Positions 25,179 to 33,570 of a stretch of 64,000 nucleotides of DNA are shown here, piece by piece (position 1 is the first letter of the stretch; every line of letters starts with the position of its first letter). The translations under genes were made by a program, and so were the position numbers. The notes under the pieces are model-generated. The model saw only the letters and a program-made list of their open reading frames with translations, was not told where the DNA came from and searched no databases. The stretch is from Agrobacterium rosae (GTDB lineage: Bacteria; Pseudomonadota; Alphaproteobacteria; Rhizobiales; Rhizobiaceae), in NCBI RefSeq assembly GCF_002915175.1, contig NZ_NXEJ01000006.1, positions 8,626-72,625 on the forward strand, in the 5' to 3' direction.

Positions 25179-25705
25179 GACGGATCTCTTGATGTTGTTT
25201 TGTCGGTCGCGCTTGACATGATCGATGCAACGATGGCGGCCTTCTTGGCATCCATTTCGGCAAGGATCAGGCCCGACTGGCGAGGCGGCAGCTTCATGAT
25301 GATCGCAGCGGCAAGGGCAGGGTTGACCTCTGCCAGCTGCGGAGCAGCGGCATCCGCCTTCATCGTTTTGTAGACATTGACGAGATTTGCCTCGGCCTGC
25401 TGCATGAAGTCGTTGCGGCGTTTCAACCAGTCTTCGTACTCTGCCTTGCGCGCTTCCATGACGGCGATACGGTTGTCGACGTCCTGTTGCAGCTTTTCGA
25501 GGTCCTGCTTTTGCAGGACATAGCGCTGGTCACGCGCCTGATCGATGACATTGGTGCAATATTGCTGGATTTCCTGGCCGCTCGTATCACCGGATGTCAC
25601 CCGCACCTGCTCCTGTGCGCGTGCGGATGGAAGCGCCGCGACCATAACGAAGATGGCAAGCAGCGTGCGGCGGGGCGTTAGGATTTCAGAGATATTGACC
25701 ATCAT
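25175..25705 (-). CDS. motE: MotE, chaperone of the periplasmic motor protein MotC
   Basis: MotE is a rhizobia-specific periplasmic protein that stabilises and folds MotC. The 176-residue protein has a signal peptide (LLAIFVMVAALPSARA) and a central coiled coil (LQKQDLEKLQQDVDNRIAVM). The C-terminal MgtE_N-like motif NPALAAAIIMKLPPRQSGLI is also present. It lies between flgI and flgH with four-base overlaps on both sides, as in Sinorhizobium. Its partner gene motC is not in this window. Confidence 0.88.
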   Translation of the reverse strand: MMVNISEILTPRRTLLAIFVMVAALPSARAQEQVRVTSGDTSGQEIQQYCTNVIDQARDQRYVLQKQDLEKLQQDVDNRIAVMEARKAEYEDWLKRRNDFMQQAEANLVNVYKTMKADAAAPQLAEVNPALAAAIIMKLPPRQSGLILAEMDAKKAAIVASIMSSATDKTTSRDPS

Positions 25706-26826
25706 TGCAACACCAGTTCTGCTTGCAGCGCGCCGGCTGACTTTATGCCTTGAAGGATGGCGATGATGCCGTCCGGCTTGACGCCGATATTGTTCAGCCC
25801 TGCGACCAGCGAGCGCAGGTTTGGCCCGTTGAGAATGGCAACGGGGCCGCCGGTCTGCTGCGCAGCAATGTCGGTCTGCGGCTGAACGGCGGTTTCGCCG
25901 CGTGAGAACGGTTGTGGCTGAATGACCTGTGGCGTTTCGGTGACCTGCACGGTGAGCGTGCCGTAGCTGACGGCAACCTGCGAAATGCGGACGTCGGCAC
26001 CGATGACGATTGTCCCCGTCCGTTCGTTGATGACGACCTTTGCTGGCGTATCGGTCTCGACGGAGAGGTTTTCAATGCTCGCCATCAGGCGGGTAAGGTC
26101 AGCGGTGCGCGGCTTCTGGATGAAGACGACCTGACTGTCGCGGGCCTCGGCAATCGGCTCGCCAAAGGCGGTGCGGGCATAGCCGTTGATAGCGTCGGCA
26201 ATGCGCGTGGATGTCGAAAAATCGGGATTGCGCAGTTGCAGGACCAGATTGACCGAATCCTTGAACTGCGAGGGGAGTTCACGTTCGATGATCGCGCCGC
26301 TTGGAACGCGTCCGGCCGTGGTCACGCCCTGTGTCAACTGCGCAGCCTGACCTTCTGCATTAAAGCCGGAGACAATGACCGAACCCTGCGCCACCGCATA
26401 AATCTGGCCATCGGCACCCGACATGGAGGTCATGATGAGCGTGCCGCCGCGCAGAGACGACGCATCACCCAGCGAGCTGACATTGACGTCGAGCCGGCTG
26501 CCCGGACTTGCAAATGGCGGCAGATTGGCTGTGACCATGACGGCGGCGACGTTTTTCGAGCCGGACTGGTTGCCTTGCATGGAGATGCCGAGATTCTGCA
26601 ACATCGCCCGCATTGACTGTTCGGTAAAGGGCGAAGAACGCATGCTATCGCCGGACCCTTGAAGGCCGACGACAAGACCGTAACCGATCAGCTGGTTTTC
26701 ACGACCCGCCTGCAGGGAGGCTATGTCTTTGACCCGTGCGTTGAACTGGGAATAGGCCGCGGGTGCCGTCACTAAGAACGTGGCGATCATCACCGTGGCA
26801 GCTATCAGGCCCTGACGAAAACTCAT
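25702..26826 (-). CDS. flgI: Flagellar P-ring protein FlgI
   Basis: FlgI forms the peptidoglycan-layer P-ring. The 374-residue protein has a signal peptide (LIAATVMIATFLVTAPAAYS). It shows RVKDIASLQAGRENQLIGYG, VVGLQGSGDSMRSSPFT, and the C-terminal LVAGLNNIGVKPDGIIAILQ. All are diagnostic of FlgI. It overlaps flgA and motE by four bases, in a tightly coupled operon. Confidence 0.96.
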   Translation of the reverse strand: MSFRQGLIAATVMIATFLVTAPAAYSQFNARVKDIASLQAGRENQLIGYGLVVGLQGSGDSMRSSPFTEQSMRAMLQNLGISMQGNQSGSKNVAAVMVTANLPPFASPGSRLDVNVSSLGDASSLRGGTLIMTSMSGADGQIYAVAQGSVIVSGFNAEGQAAQLTQGVTTAGRVPSGAIIERELPSQFKDSVNLVLQLRNPDFSTSTRIADAINGYARTAFGEPIAEARDSQVVFIQKPRTADLTRLMASIENLSVETDTPAKVVINERTGTIVIGADVRISQVAVSYGTLTVQVTETPQVIQPQPFSRGETAVQPQTDIAAQQTGGPVAILNGPNLRSLVAGLNNIGVKPDGIIAILQGIKSAGALQAELVLQ

Positions 26827-27311
26827 TTCTGGAAAACCTCCACAGTCCCGTCTTGCAGGGCCGTTCCGCTGATCGTGACGCCGGTGTCGCGGTTGCGAAC
26901 GCGCACAACCTCACCCGCCATGCCATCTTCAATGGCCGTGCCGGATGCAGAAAGGTTCATGCCGCCCACGCTGTAGACGATCCTGATAGTTGCTCCACGC
27001 TGGACCGCGAAAGGATCGCGAAGATCGCCGACCTGGATGGTGCGGCCGGCAACCAGCGTCCGCTTGGAAACCTTGCCCACGACGGCTTGCGTGGCGTCTG
27101 CGTAGCCCGGTGAAAGATTGGGATTTGTTACCAGAACTTCCGTCACACGGTCGCGGGTGATGACGTCGCCGGGGAAAATCGTGCTTGTTGGAACAACGGC
27201 GTGTTTCTGCTGCGAGAAAGCAGCCTGCGGCGCGTACGTCACCAGGCTGACTATGAGCGCCAGCGCCATCTTGCAGAGACTGCCAGGCACGATTTTCGGG
27301 CGGAACTTCAT
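26823..27311 (-). CDS. flgA: P-ring assembly chaperone FlgA
   Basis: FlgA is a periplasmic chaperone for FlgI assembly. The 162-residue protein has a signal peptide and the SAF domain (VVPTSTIFPGDVITRDRVTE; GKVSKRTLVAGRTIQVGDLR), followed by the ChapFlgA sheet (GEVVRVRNRDTGVTISGTAL). It is shorter than enterobacterial FlgA, as in other rhizobia. Start at 27311 lies 17 bases after flgG. Confidence 0.92.
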   Translation of the reverse strand: MKFRPKIVPGSLCKMALALIVSLVTYAPQAAFSQQKHAVVPTSTIFPGDVITRDRVTEVLVTNPNLSPGYADATQAVVGKVSKRTLVAGRTIQVGDLRDPFAVQRGATIRIVYSVGGMNLSASGTAIEDGMAGEVVRVRNRDTGVTISGTALQDGTVEVFQK

Positions 27312-27328
27312 GTTACCCTACCTTTGCG

Positions 27329-28117
27329 TTACTTCAGGTTCTGACTGACGATCGTCGCCATTTCGTCTGCGGTGGTGATGACCTTCGAGTTCATTTCATA
27401 GGCGCGCTGCGCGGAAATGAGGTCGGTGATCTCCTTGACGGAATCGACGTTCGAGCTTTCGAGGTAGCCCTGCTTGATATAGCCGAAGCCAGTGGACTGC
27501 GGTGCTGCTTCAACAGGGTTTCCGGAAGCCTCTGTCTGCGAGAACAGGTTGTCGCCGAGTGGCTTCAAGCCCGCTTCGTTGGCGAAGTTGCTAAGGTTCA
27601 GCTGGCCGAGTTCGGTCAGGTTGGTGGCGGTGCCGATACGGGCCGATACGATACCATCCGTGCTGATCGTGACTTCTGTCGCGTCTGTCGGAATGGTGAT
27701 GTTCGGCTGAACACCGTAACCGTCGATCGTCACCAGTCGACCGTTGGAATCCTTGTTGAGAGCGCCAGCACGCGTATAAAGCGTCGTGCCATCGGGACCA
27801 TCAACCTGCAACCAGCCCTTGCCGACGATCGCGACATCGAGATCGTTGCTGGTCTGGGAAATTTCACCCTGAATGTGGAGCTTGCGGACGGCAGATGTCT
27901 GTACACCCAGACCGATATTGGCACCTTCCGGAACCACGGACTGGTTCGCACGGTTCATCACACCCTGTGCACGCTCTGTCTGGTACAAAAGGTCGGTAAA
28001 CTCGGCGCGGCCGCGCTTGAACGCAGTGGTGTTGATGTTCGCGATGTTGTTCGCGATGACCTCAAGGTTTGTCTGCTGGGCATCCATGCCCGTCGCTGCA
28101 ATGGCTAGTGCTCTCAT
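27329..28117 (-). CDS. flgG: Flagellar distal rod protein FlgG
   Basis: FlgG builds the distal rod. The 262-residue protein starts [20 protein letters not shown] with the rod signature [40 protein letters not shown] and the C-terminal [20 protein letters not shown] are further landmarks. Length is normal. It is exported by the flagellar type III system and has no cleaved signal. It lies between fliE and flgA. Confidence 0.96.
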   Translation of the reverse strand: MRALAIAATGMDAQQTNLEVIANNIANINTTAFKRGRAEFTDLLYQTERAQGVMNRANQSVVPEGANIGLGVQTSAVRKLHIQGEISQTSNDLDVAIVGKGWLQVDGPDGTTLYTRAGALNKDSNGRLVTIDGYGVQPNITIPTDATEVTISTDGIVSARIGTATNLTELGQLNLSNFANEAGLKPLGDNLFSQTEASGNPVEAAPQSTGFGYIKQGYLESSNVDSVKEITDLISAQRAYEMNSKVITTADEMATIVSQNLK

Positions 28118-28135
28118 TTTTTATATCCTTAAGCG

Positions 28136-28480
28136 TCAAATCTGCATTTTCACGATGTCGAGATAGGCCGAGACGATCTTGTCGCGTAGAGCCACGGCGG
28201 TCTTGAGGGTCTGGTCCGCCTGCATGACGGCATCCACCACTTCACGCGTATTGGCTTTGCCCTGAATACCGGCGAAGGACATGGCTTCACCCTTCTTGAG
28301 GGACTCAACGGCATCCATCGCCACGCCGCCCATTACGCTTGCGAAGCTGGGGCCGGTTGCGGCCGTTGCTGCGGTTGAAACTGCGTTTTCGGCAAGCGAA
28401 CCCAGGCCGGATGTGACCTCTTTCAGTCCGTCTGTTGCGGCTGATGTCAGCGACTTCAAGCTGCTAATGGAATCAATCAT
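28136..28480 (-). CDS. fliE: Flagellar hook-basal body protein FliE
   Basis: FliE joins the MS ring to the rod. The 114-residue protein has the C-terminal family motif: AREVVDAVMQADQTLKTAVA-like (here TREVVDAVMQADQTLKTAVA) followed by LRDKIVSAYLDIVKMQI. The N-terminal half is variable and Ala/Ser-rich. It is located between flgC and flgG in the conserved rod operon. Confidence 0.93.
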   Translation of the reverse strand: MIDSISSLKSLTSAATDGLKEVTSGLGSLAENAVSTAATAATGPSFASVMGGVAMDAVESLKKGEAMSFAGIQGKANTREVVDAVMQADQTLKTAVALRDKIVSAYLDIVKMQI

Positions 28481-28482
28481 CT

Positions 28483-28896
28483 TTAAGCTTTCAATAGGTC
28501 GATTGTGGAGGCGACCATGTCGCGTGTCTGTTTGATGACCTGCAAATTGGCGTCATAACCGCGGTTTGCTTCGCGAAGGTCGGCCATCTCGATCAGCATG
28601 TTCACATTGGGAAGCTTGACCATGCCTTTTTCGTCGGCGGCCGGGCTGTCAGGATCGTATTCCTGCGTAAAGTCGGAGCGATCGACACCCAGCTTCTTGA
28701 CCTCGACAAGGTTGGTCTGGCTGGCGCGATCGAGCTCGTTCGCAAAGGTTATTGTCTTGCGGCGATAGGGGTCTGCACCGGGCGTGTCGCCTGTGGTACG
28801 CGAGTTCGCAATGTTTTCAGAAACGATACGCAGACGCGTAGCCTGCGCCTCCATTCCGTTTCCTGCAATTTTCATCGAGGATTTTAAAGGATCCAT
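28483..28896 (-). CDS. flgC: Flagellar proximal rod protein FlgC
   Basis: FlgC is a proximal rod subunit. The 137-residue protein begins [20 protein letters not shown] and contains [20 protein letters not shown] and the C-terminal [20 protein letters not shown], both typical. It starts directly after flgB and stops 2 bases before fliE. Confidence 0.95.
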   Translation of the reverse strand: MDPLKSSMKIAGNGMEAQATRLRIVSENIANSRTTGDTPGADPYRRKTITFANELDRASQTNLVEVKKLGVDRSDFTQEYDPDSPAADEKGMVKLPNVNMLIEMADLREANRGYDANLQVIKQTRDMVASTIDLLKA

Positions 28897-29286
28897 TTAC
28901 TTGCCCACCGCTGTCAGCATCATGCTGTGAAAAGAGCGAACGAGTTGCGCGTTCAGTTCGAACTGCCCCTTGATTTCGCCCGTCTTGGCCATTTCCTTCG
29001 AAAGAGAAACTGTGTTGCCCGATTCCTGAACGCCGATTTCGTTGGTCAGGTCAGCGTCTTCCAAGGCAACCTTGCCGCCGCCTGCCACTGCCAGCTCCAT
29101 ATGGGCGGCATTGGTGCGTGCCATCTGCATGCCGACCGACTGCAATTCAGAATCGAACGGCACGACGTCCTTTGCGCGGAACTTCGGCGTGCTGGCGTTT
29201 GCAATGTTACCTGCGACGACTTCTTGACGGACAGAAAGCCATTCGGCCTGCCGGGATGCCAGCGCAAACAGCTGAATCGGCTGCAT
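28897..29286 (-). CDS. flgB: Flagellar proximal rod protein FlgB
   Basis: FlgB is the proximal rod protein and here the first gene of the minus-strand operon. The 129-residue protein shows LFALASRQAEWLSVRQEVVA, GNIANASTPKFRAKDVVPFD and VRSFHSMMLTAVGK. In Sinorhizobium and Agrobacterium fliI and flgF precede flgB on the same strand. Here the next gene upstream is a divergent Wzz-like gene, so flgB probably has its own promoter in the 202-base gap. Confidence 0.94.
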   Translation of the reverse strand: MQPIQLFALASRQAEWLSVRQEVVAGNIANASTPKFRAKDVVPFDSELQSVGMQMARTNAAHMELAVAGGGKVALEDADLTNEIGVQESGNTVSLSKEMAKTGEIKGQFELNAQLVRSFHSMMLTAVGK

Positions 29287-29488
29287 GACAATTCTCCGTG
29301 TTTAACTTGATCCTGTTTTAGGGCGACAATCTTGCGCGGGACTTGCGGACGATGGCTTTCTGCCAGGCTGTCCAGGCCCCACGCTTTGGTCGCCGTTAAC
29401 CATTTGTTTGCCTTGTCGCTTTAGGCTTCGTTTATATTTACACCAGCGGATTTTCCGGTCTGGGCGTATGTAACCCTATGGGTTTGCG

Positions 29489-31279
29489 ATGGTTTTTGAG
29501 ATCGACAGATTTGTGATGCCGAATCGGGACGCGCTTCGCGAGAAGCTCGCTGCTGCGTCGTGGCGACGATATCTGCTCTCGGCGGGCCTCGTGCTTTCCC
29601 TGACGGCATCGGGCTTTTTTCTGCCGACGATGCTTTTGGAACCCGGCCTGCAGGGTTACGTGTCTCAAGCCCGCGTCAAAGTCTCCAATCCTCACGCCAC
29701 CGCCGCTGGCGTGCAGCGAATGACATCGCAGCTTGGTGAAAGTCTCCTGTCGCCGATGGCGCTAGGCCTCATGGTCTCCGACCTGAAGCTTCAACCTCAA
29801 GACCTCACAGGCATGCAGACGCCGGGGCATCTCGCGGTTTTTCTGGATCTGCTTGCAGGTGGAGGAAAAAACGCCGATGTGCTGGTCGGGGCAACGGAAA
29901 CGGCACTAAAAAACGCGGTGTCCATCTCGTCTGCACCTTCGAGCAATGAGATCGAGATCGACGTCACCGCGGCCACCCCCGAAGCATCGCAGCGCATTGC
30001 GGATTATTTCGCCGCTCGCATCGTCAAGAACATCGGTGCCGAGCAACGCGACCCGGAACTTCAGGCTGTCGAGCGGGCGCGTGTTGCGCTGGATAGCGCC
30101 GAGGCCGCGTTGACCGGTTTCCAGATGCGGCATGGCAATGACGCCGTTTCCCGCATTCAAGGCTTGCAGCAGAAAATTCGTGAAGACGAAGCAACCGCCG
30201 CAACTCTCAGCGCCAAGAGCACAGAGCTTGCTGATGGCATTTCGGCCGCCACGTCCATGAAGGTGGCTGATGTTCTCAACGGAAACCTGCCGGCTATGGC
30301 CGCGTTTGCACCGCTGGAGACGATCCGCCAGAACTATACCGCCGCCAAACTCGCACTGGCCGAAGTCAGCGTCGATCACGGACCGAAACATCCGCGCACG
30401 ATCGCTGCACAGGCAACCGTGGATGCGGCAAGAGCGACAGCCATGCCCAGCCTTCGCCGGGCGCTGGAAGCTTTGAAGCAGGAGCAGATCACTGTCACAG
30501 AAGCACTGGAAATGCGGGCTACCAATCGCGCCGAACTGGATAGTCAGTTGCAGGCCCTAGGCGATGCTCCCGCAGACCTCGCGCGGTTGGAAGCCGCCCT
30601 TGAAAAGGCACGCACGGATTACATCATCTCAAGCGACGCCGCAGGCACATTCTCCAGCGCACCGCGCGTCAGCGCCGCTCTTGCGTTGACGGCTGAGCCG
30701 GGCGTTGCCAATTACGACAGCTTTACTGCAAATGCGATGTCTATCGCAGGCGGCGCTGCCGGATTGCTGATTTCGCTTTTCGCCTTGAGCTTCCGCCGCA
30801 AGGAAGAAGCGAACGAAGCTGCCGAACTGCCTGCTGTCATCGAGCCCGAAACGGCCTTGGACACGCAAGTCGCTCAGATGCCGTCTCCAGAGACGATTGA
30901 AATAGAGCCCGGTATTTTCGATGACCTGTCCGTGGAAGATTCAGCGACGCCAGAGCCGGTCATCGCTGAGATTGCGTCCCCGATCGTGGTCGAAGATGAA
31001 CCCGAAACCGAAGTCGCTTACGACGAGGCCGCCAACGACATACCGCTTGATGAACGCGTACGGCAGGTCCTGATGCAAAACGCTATTGCCCGTCCATCAC
31101 AGGAAAGGAACGTGCCGGTTTTCAAGCTTCCACCACTGTTGGCAGCGGCTCTGGCCGGTCAGGCAGACCATGCGCAGGCCGAAACCGAGGAGTTGCGGAT
31201 ACTGCGTCAGGAACTCGCTTTGCTGCGAACGCGCCTGCTGGAACATGCCCGCGAAGAACGCGACCGCAATCGCGCCTGA
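29489..31279 (+). CDS. Wzz/GumC-like polysaccharide chain-length protein
   Basis: A 596-residue membrane protein with one helix near the N-terminus (YLLSAGLVLSLTASGFFLPT) and a long periplasmic part rich in coiled coil (about residues 170-400). A second helix follows (SIAGGAAGLLISLFALSFRR, near 420-440), then an acidic cytoplasmic tail. That plan fits the Wzz/GumC/ExoP family that sets exopolysaccharide chain length. No C-terminal tyrosine-kinase domain (Walker A) is present. The tail is Glu/Pro-rich and ends in a short coiled coil. ATG at 29489 (alternative 29516). Confidence 0.7.
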   Translation: MVFEIDRFVMPNRDALREKLAAASWRRYLLSAGLVLSLTASGFFLPTMLLEPGLQGYVSQARVKVSNPHATAAGVQRMTSQLGESLLSPMALGLMVSDLKLQPQDLTGMQTPGHLAVFLDLLAGGGKNADVLVGATETALKNAVSISSAPSSNEIEIDVTAATPEASQRIADYFAARIVKNIGAEQRDPELQAVERARVALDSAEAALTGFQMRHGNDAVSRIQGLQQKIREDEATAATLSAKSTELADGISAATSMKVADVLNGNLPAMAAFAPLETIRQNYTAAKLALAEVSVDHGPKHPRTIAAQATVDAARATAMPSLRRALEALKQEQITVTEALEMRATNRAELDSQLQALGDAPADLARLEAALEKARTDYIISSDAAGTFSSAPRVSAALALTAEPGVANYDSFTANAMSIAGGAAGLLISLFALSFRRKEEANEAAELPAVIEPETALDTQVAQMPSPETIEIEPGIFDDLSVEDSATPEPVIAEIASPIVVEDEPETEVAYDEAANDIPLDERVRQVLMQNAIARPSQERNVPVFKLPPLLAAALAGQADHAQAETEELRILRQELALLRTRLLEHAREERDRNRA

Positions 31280-31361
31280 CGCGCCGATTTTCAATCAAAA
31301 TGCACTATGCTGCGCGACATTCCGGCGCTAGATAGCTATCTAGTTTCCAGGAGGCAGGCAT

Positions 31362-32261
31362 ATGGCAGTGGTGATCGACGGCAAGGCAAAAGCGGCATCT
31401 GTAATCGAGACTGTTCGCAAAGCGGCAGAAGATCTTGAGCAGCAGACAGGTGTGAAGCCCGGACTTGCGGTGGTGATCGTCGGTAATGACCCGGCCAGCC
31501 ACGCCTATGTGAATTCCAAAAGTAAAACGGCCAAGGAGTGCGGCTTCAAGTCCGTCCAGCATACGCTGCCGGAAGAAACGACGCAGGCCGAACTGGAAGC
31601 CCTGGTCGCCACATTGAATGCCGATGCGTCCATTCACGGCATTCTCGTGCAACTGCCGCTGCCTGGGCATCTCAATTCCGATGTCGTCATCCAGTCCATT
31701 TTGCCGGAAAAAGATGTGGACGGCCTGAGCGTTCTCAACGCTGGAAAGCTTGCCACCGGTGACCTCGAGACAGGGTTGATCTCCTGCACACCTGCGGGCT
31801 CCATGCTTCTGGTGCGCAGCATTCATGGTGATGACCTTTCTGGCCTCAACGCCGTCGTCATCGGCCGTTCCAACCTGTTCGGCAAGCCCATGGGGCAATT
31901 GCTTTTGAATGCCAACGCGACAGTCACCATGGCGCATTCGCGGACCAAAGATCTGGCTGGGGTCTGCAAGACTGCCGATATTCTCGTTGCCGCCGTTGGT
32001 CGTCCGCAGATGGTCAAGGCCGATTGGGTTAAGCCCGGTGCGACCGTCATCGATGTCGGCATCAACCGTATTCCGGCTCCGGAAAAAGGCGAGGGCAAGT
32101 CCCGACTGGTCGGTGATGTCGCCTATGATGAGGCCAGCGCCGTTGCCGCGGCCATCACGCCTGTTCCCGGTGGCGTCGGCCCCATGACGATTGCGATGCT
32201 GATGGCAAACACGGTCATCGCAGCCCATCGCGCCCTGGGAAAAACTGCGCCGAAGTTCTAA
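31362..32261 (+). CDS. folD: Bifunctional methylenetetrahydrofolate dehydrogenase/cyclohydrolase
   Basis: FolD interconverts 5,10-methylene-THF and 10-formyl-THF with NADP. The 299-residue protein has the catalytic-Lys region [54 protein letters not shown], the cofactor stretch [17 protein letters not shown] and the family ending [22 protein letters not shown] at 31362. It ends 5 bases before the convergent aglR stop. Confidence 0.97.
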   Translation: MAVVIDGKAKAASVIETVRKAAEDLEQQTGVKPGLAVVIVGNDPASHAYVNSKSKTAKECGFKSVQHTLPEETTQAELEALVATLNADASIHGILVQLPLPGHLNSDVVIQSILPEKDVDGLSVLNAGKLATGDLETGLISCTPAGSMLLVRSIHGDDLSGLNAVVIGRSNLFGKPMGQLLLNANATVTMAHSRTKDLAGVCKTADILVAAVGRPQMVKADWVKPGATVIDVGINRIPAPEKGEGKSRLVGDVAYDEASAVAAAITPVPGGVGPMTIAMLMANTVIAAHRALGKTAPKF

Positions 32262-32266
32262 CCGGC

Positions 32267-33289
32267 TTAGCTTTGGACGGGGCCTGTCGATCCGCGCACG
32301 ACAAGCTCTGCTTTCCACAATTCCTGCTGGGTGTCGGGCTGGCCGGACTTGATCTGGTTGATCAGCCGCTCGGCAATTCTCAAGCCGGCTGCCCGCAGGG
32401 ACGACCGGGTCGTCGTCAACGGTACGGAAAAGTTGACCGGCTTCAGCAACGGCAACACATCGTCATGGGCGATCAGTGAGATATCTCTTCCCGGCTTCAG
32501 CCCTCGGTGATTGAGCGAACGGACGGCACCCAATGCCAGTGCCGTGGATGCACAGATGATCGCCGTCGGGCGATCGACGCGCGACAGCAACTGTTCCATT
32601 TTCAGGAATCCCGCTTCGTCGTTCATAATGCTGTGGCTGACATTGTCCTGACGCAGCGCATATCCCTGTTCCGTGAGGGCGGCCTCTACCCCCCGGTGAC
32701 GGCGAAAGGTGAAATCATAACCTTCCGGGCCGTTCAGAAGGGCGATATTGCGATGGCCCAACTGCAACAGAAGCGACGTCGCATCGCGAAACGCAGTCTC
32801 ATTGTCGACGTCTAAGAAAGGATAATCCGTCTCCACGCCCCAGGAACGGCCATGCACCATGAAGGGTATAGAAAGGCCCTTCATCATCTCGATGCGGGGG
32901 TCGTTCTTCTTCATATAGGCGAGGTAGATGCCGTCGACGCTGCCGCTGACTGCAAGCTCTTTCAGCGCATTTTCCTCATTGGCGGGATCTGTCGGCATGA
33001 TGACAAGGTGGAAGCCGTTGCGGGCTGAGGCCTCTCCCAGGCCGCTGAGAAACTCGCCGAAATGCACATCGGATTGATAGTCGGGGCCGGTGGGCATGAC
33101 CAGGCCGATGGAGCCCATCTTGCCGGTCGCGAGGCGTTGGGCTGCGACATTGGGCCGATAGCCGGTCTTCTGCGCGGCCTCGATGATCTTGCGACGGGTC
33201 TCGGCGTTGACTTCCGGATAGCCGTTGAGCGCGCGGCTGATTGTGGTCTGGGAAATGCCGAGGTGCTGCGACAGTTGTTTCAGGTTCAT
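32267..33289 (-). CDS. aglR: LacI-family regulator of the agl operon
   Basis: A 340-residue LacI-family repressor with N-terminal helix-turn-helix (MNLKQLSQHLGISQTTISRA and the hinge-helix YPEVNAETRRKIIEAAQKTGY-type region). A periplasmic-binding-like sensor domain follows. It is divergent from aglE, and three CAAAGCGCTTTG-like sites lie in the gap. By analogy with rhizobial AglR it should repress the alpha-glucoside operon until induced. Start is the ATG ending at 33289. Confidence 0.9.
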   Translation of the reverse strand: MNLKQLSQHLGISQTTISRALNGYPEVNAETRRKIIEAAQKTGYRPNVAAQRLATGKMGSIGLVMPTGPDYQSDVHFGEFLSGLGEASARNGFHLVIMPTDPANEENALKELAVSGSVDGIYLAYMKKNDPRIEMMKGLSIPFMVHGRSWGVETDYPFLDVDNETAFRDATSLLLQLGHRNIALLNGPEGYDFTFRRHRGVEAALTEQGYALRQDNVSHSIMNDEAGFLKMEQLLSRVDRPTAIICASTALALGAVRSLNHRGLKPGRDISLIAHDDVLPLLKPVNFSVPLTTTRSSLRAAGLRIAERLINQIKSGQPDTQQELWKAELVVRGSTGPVQS

Positions 33290-33348
33290 GTTTCGCAGCC
33301 CTCCATGGTTCCAGCGTCAGCTTGACGCATTGCTCCTCCAAGCGCCCA

Positions 33349-33360
33349 AACCGCTTTGGA
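33349..33360. promoter_or_regulatory. LacI-type operator-like site 1 (aglR side)
   Basis: CAAACCGCTTTG, one mismatch from the perfect palindrome CAAAGCGCTTTG seen at 33511. It lies 60 bases upstream of aglR and could serve autoregulation by AglR. Assignment is by similarity to the other two sites. Confidence 0.5.
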
Positions 33361-33446
33361 TGATAGCAACACTTGCCCTGCGCCACAATTGGAAAAGGCT
33401 GAGTTTCTTCACGCATAGTTTGCATGCTGCACTGCGGTGTATTCAC

Positions 33447-33458
33447 CAAAGCGCTAAA
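33447..33458. promoter_or_regulatory. LacI-type operator-like site 2
   Basis: CAAAGCGCTAAA matches the left half and the core of the perfect site at 33511. It lies in the middle of the aglR-aglE gap. Confidence 0.45.
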
Positions 33459-33510
33459 GTTCAACCGGACACTTGACTCGGCTTCCATGTCAGTGAGATG
33501 AATAGGTAGC

Positions 33511-33522
33511 CAAAGCGCTTTG
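33511..33522. promoter_or_regulatory. LacI-type operator site 3, perfect palindrome (aglE side)
   Basis: CAAAGCGCTTTG is a perfect 12-base palindrome with the central CG typical of LacI-family operators. It lies about 50 bases before the aglE ATG, where a bound repressor would block transcription. AglR is the natural candidate. Confidence 0.7.
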
Positions 33523-33570
33523 AGGATTTTCAAGGGCGAAAGCCTGTAATGTGATGGGAGGTAGGATCAC

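Noticed and set aside
30270..30476. Short Arg/Pro-rich frame inside the Wzz-like gene
   Set aside because: Shadow frame; no homology and no ribosome-binding site.
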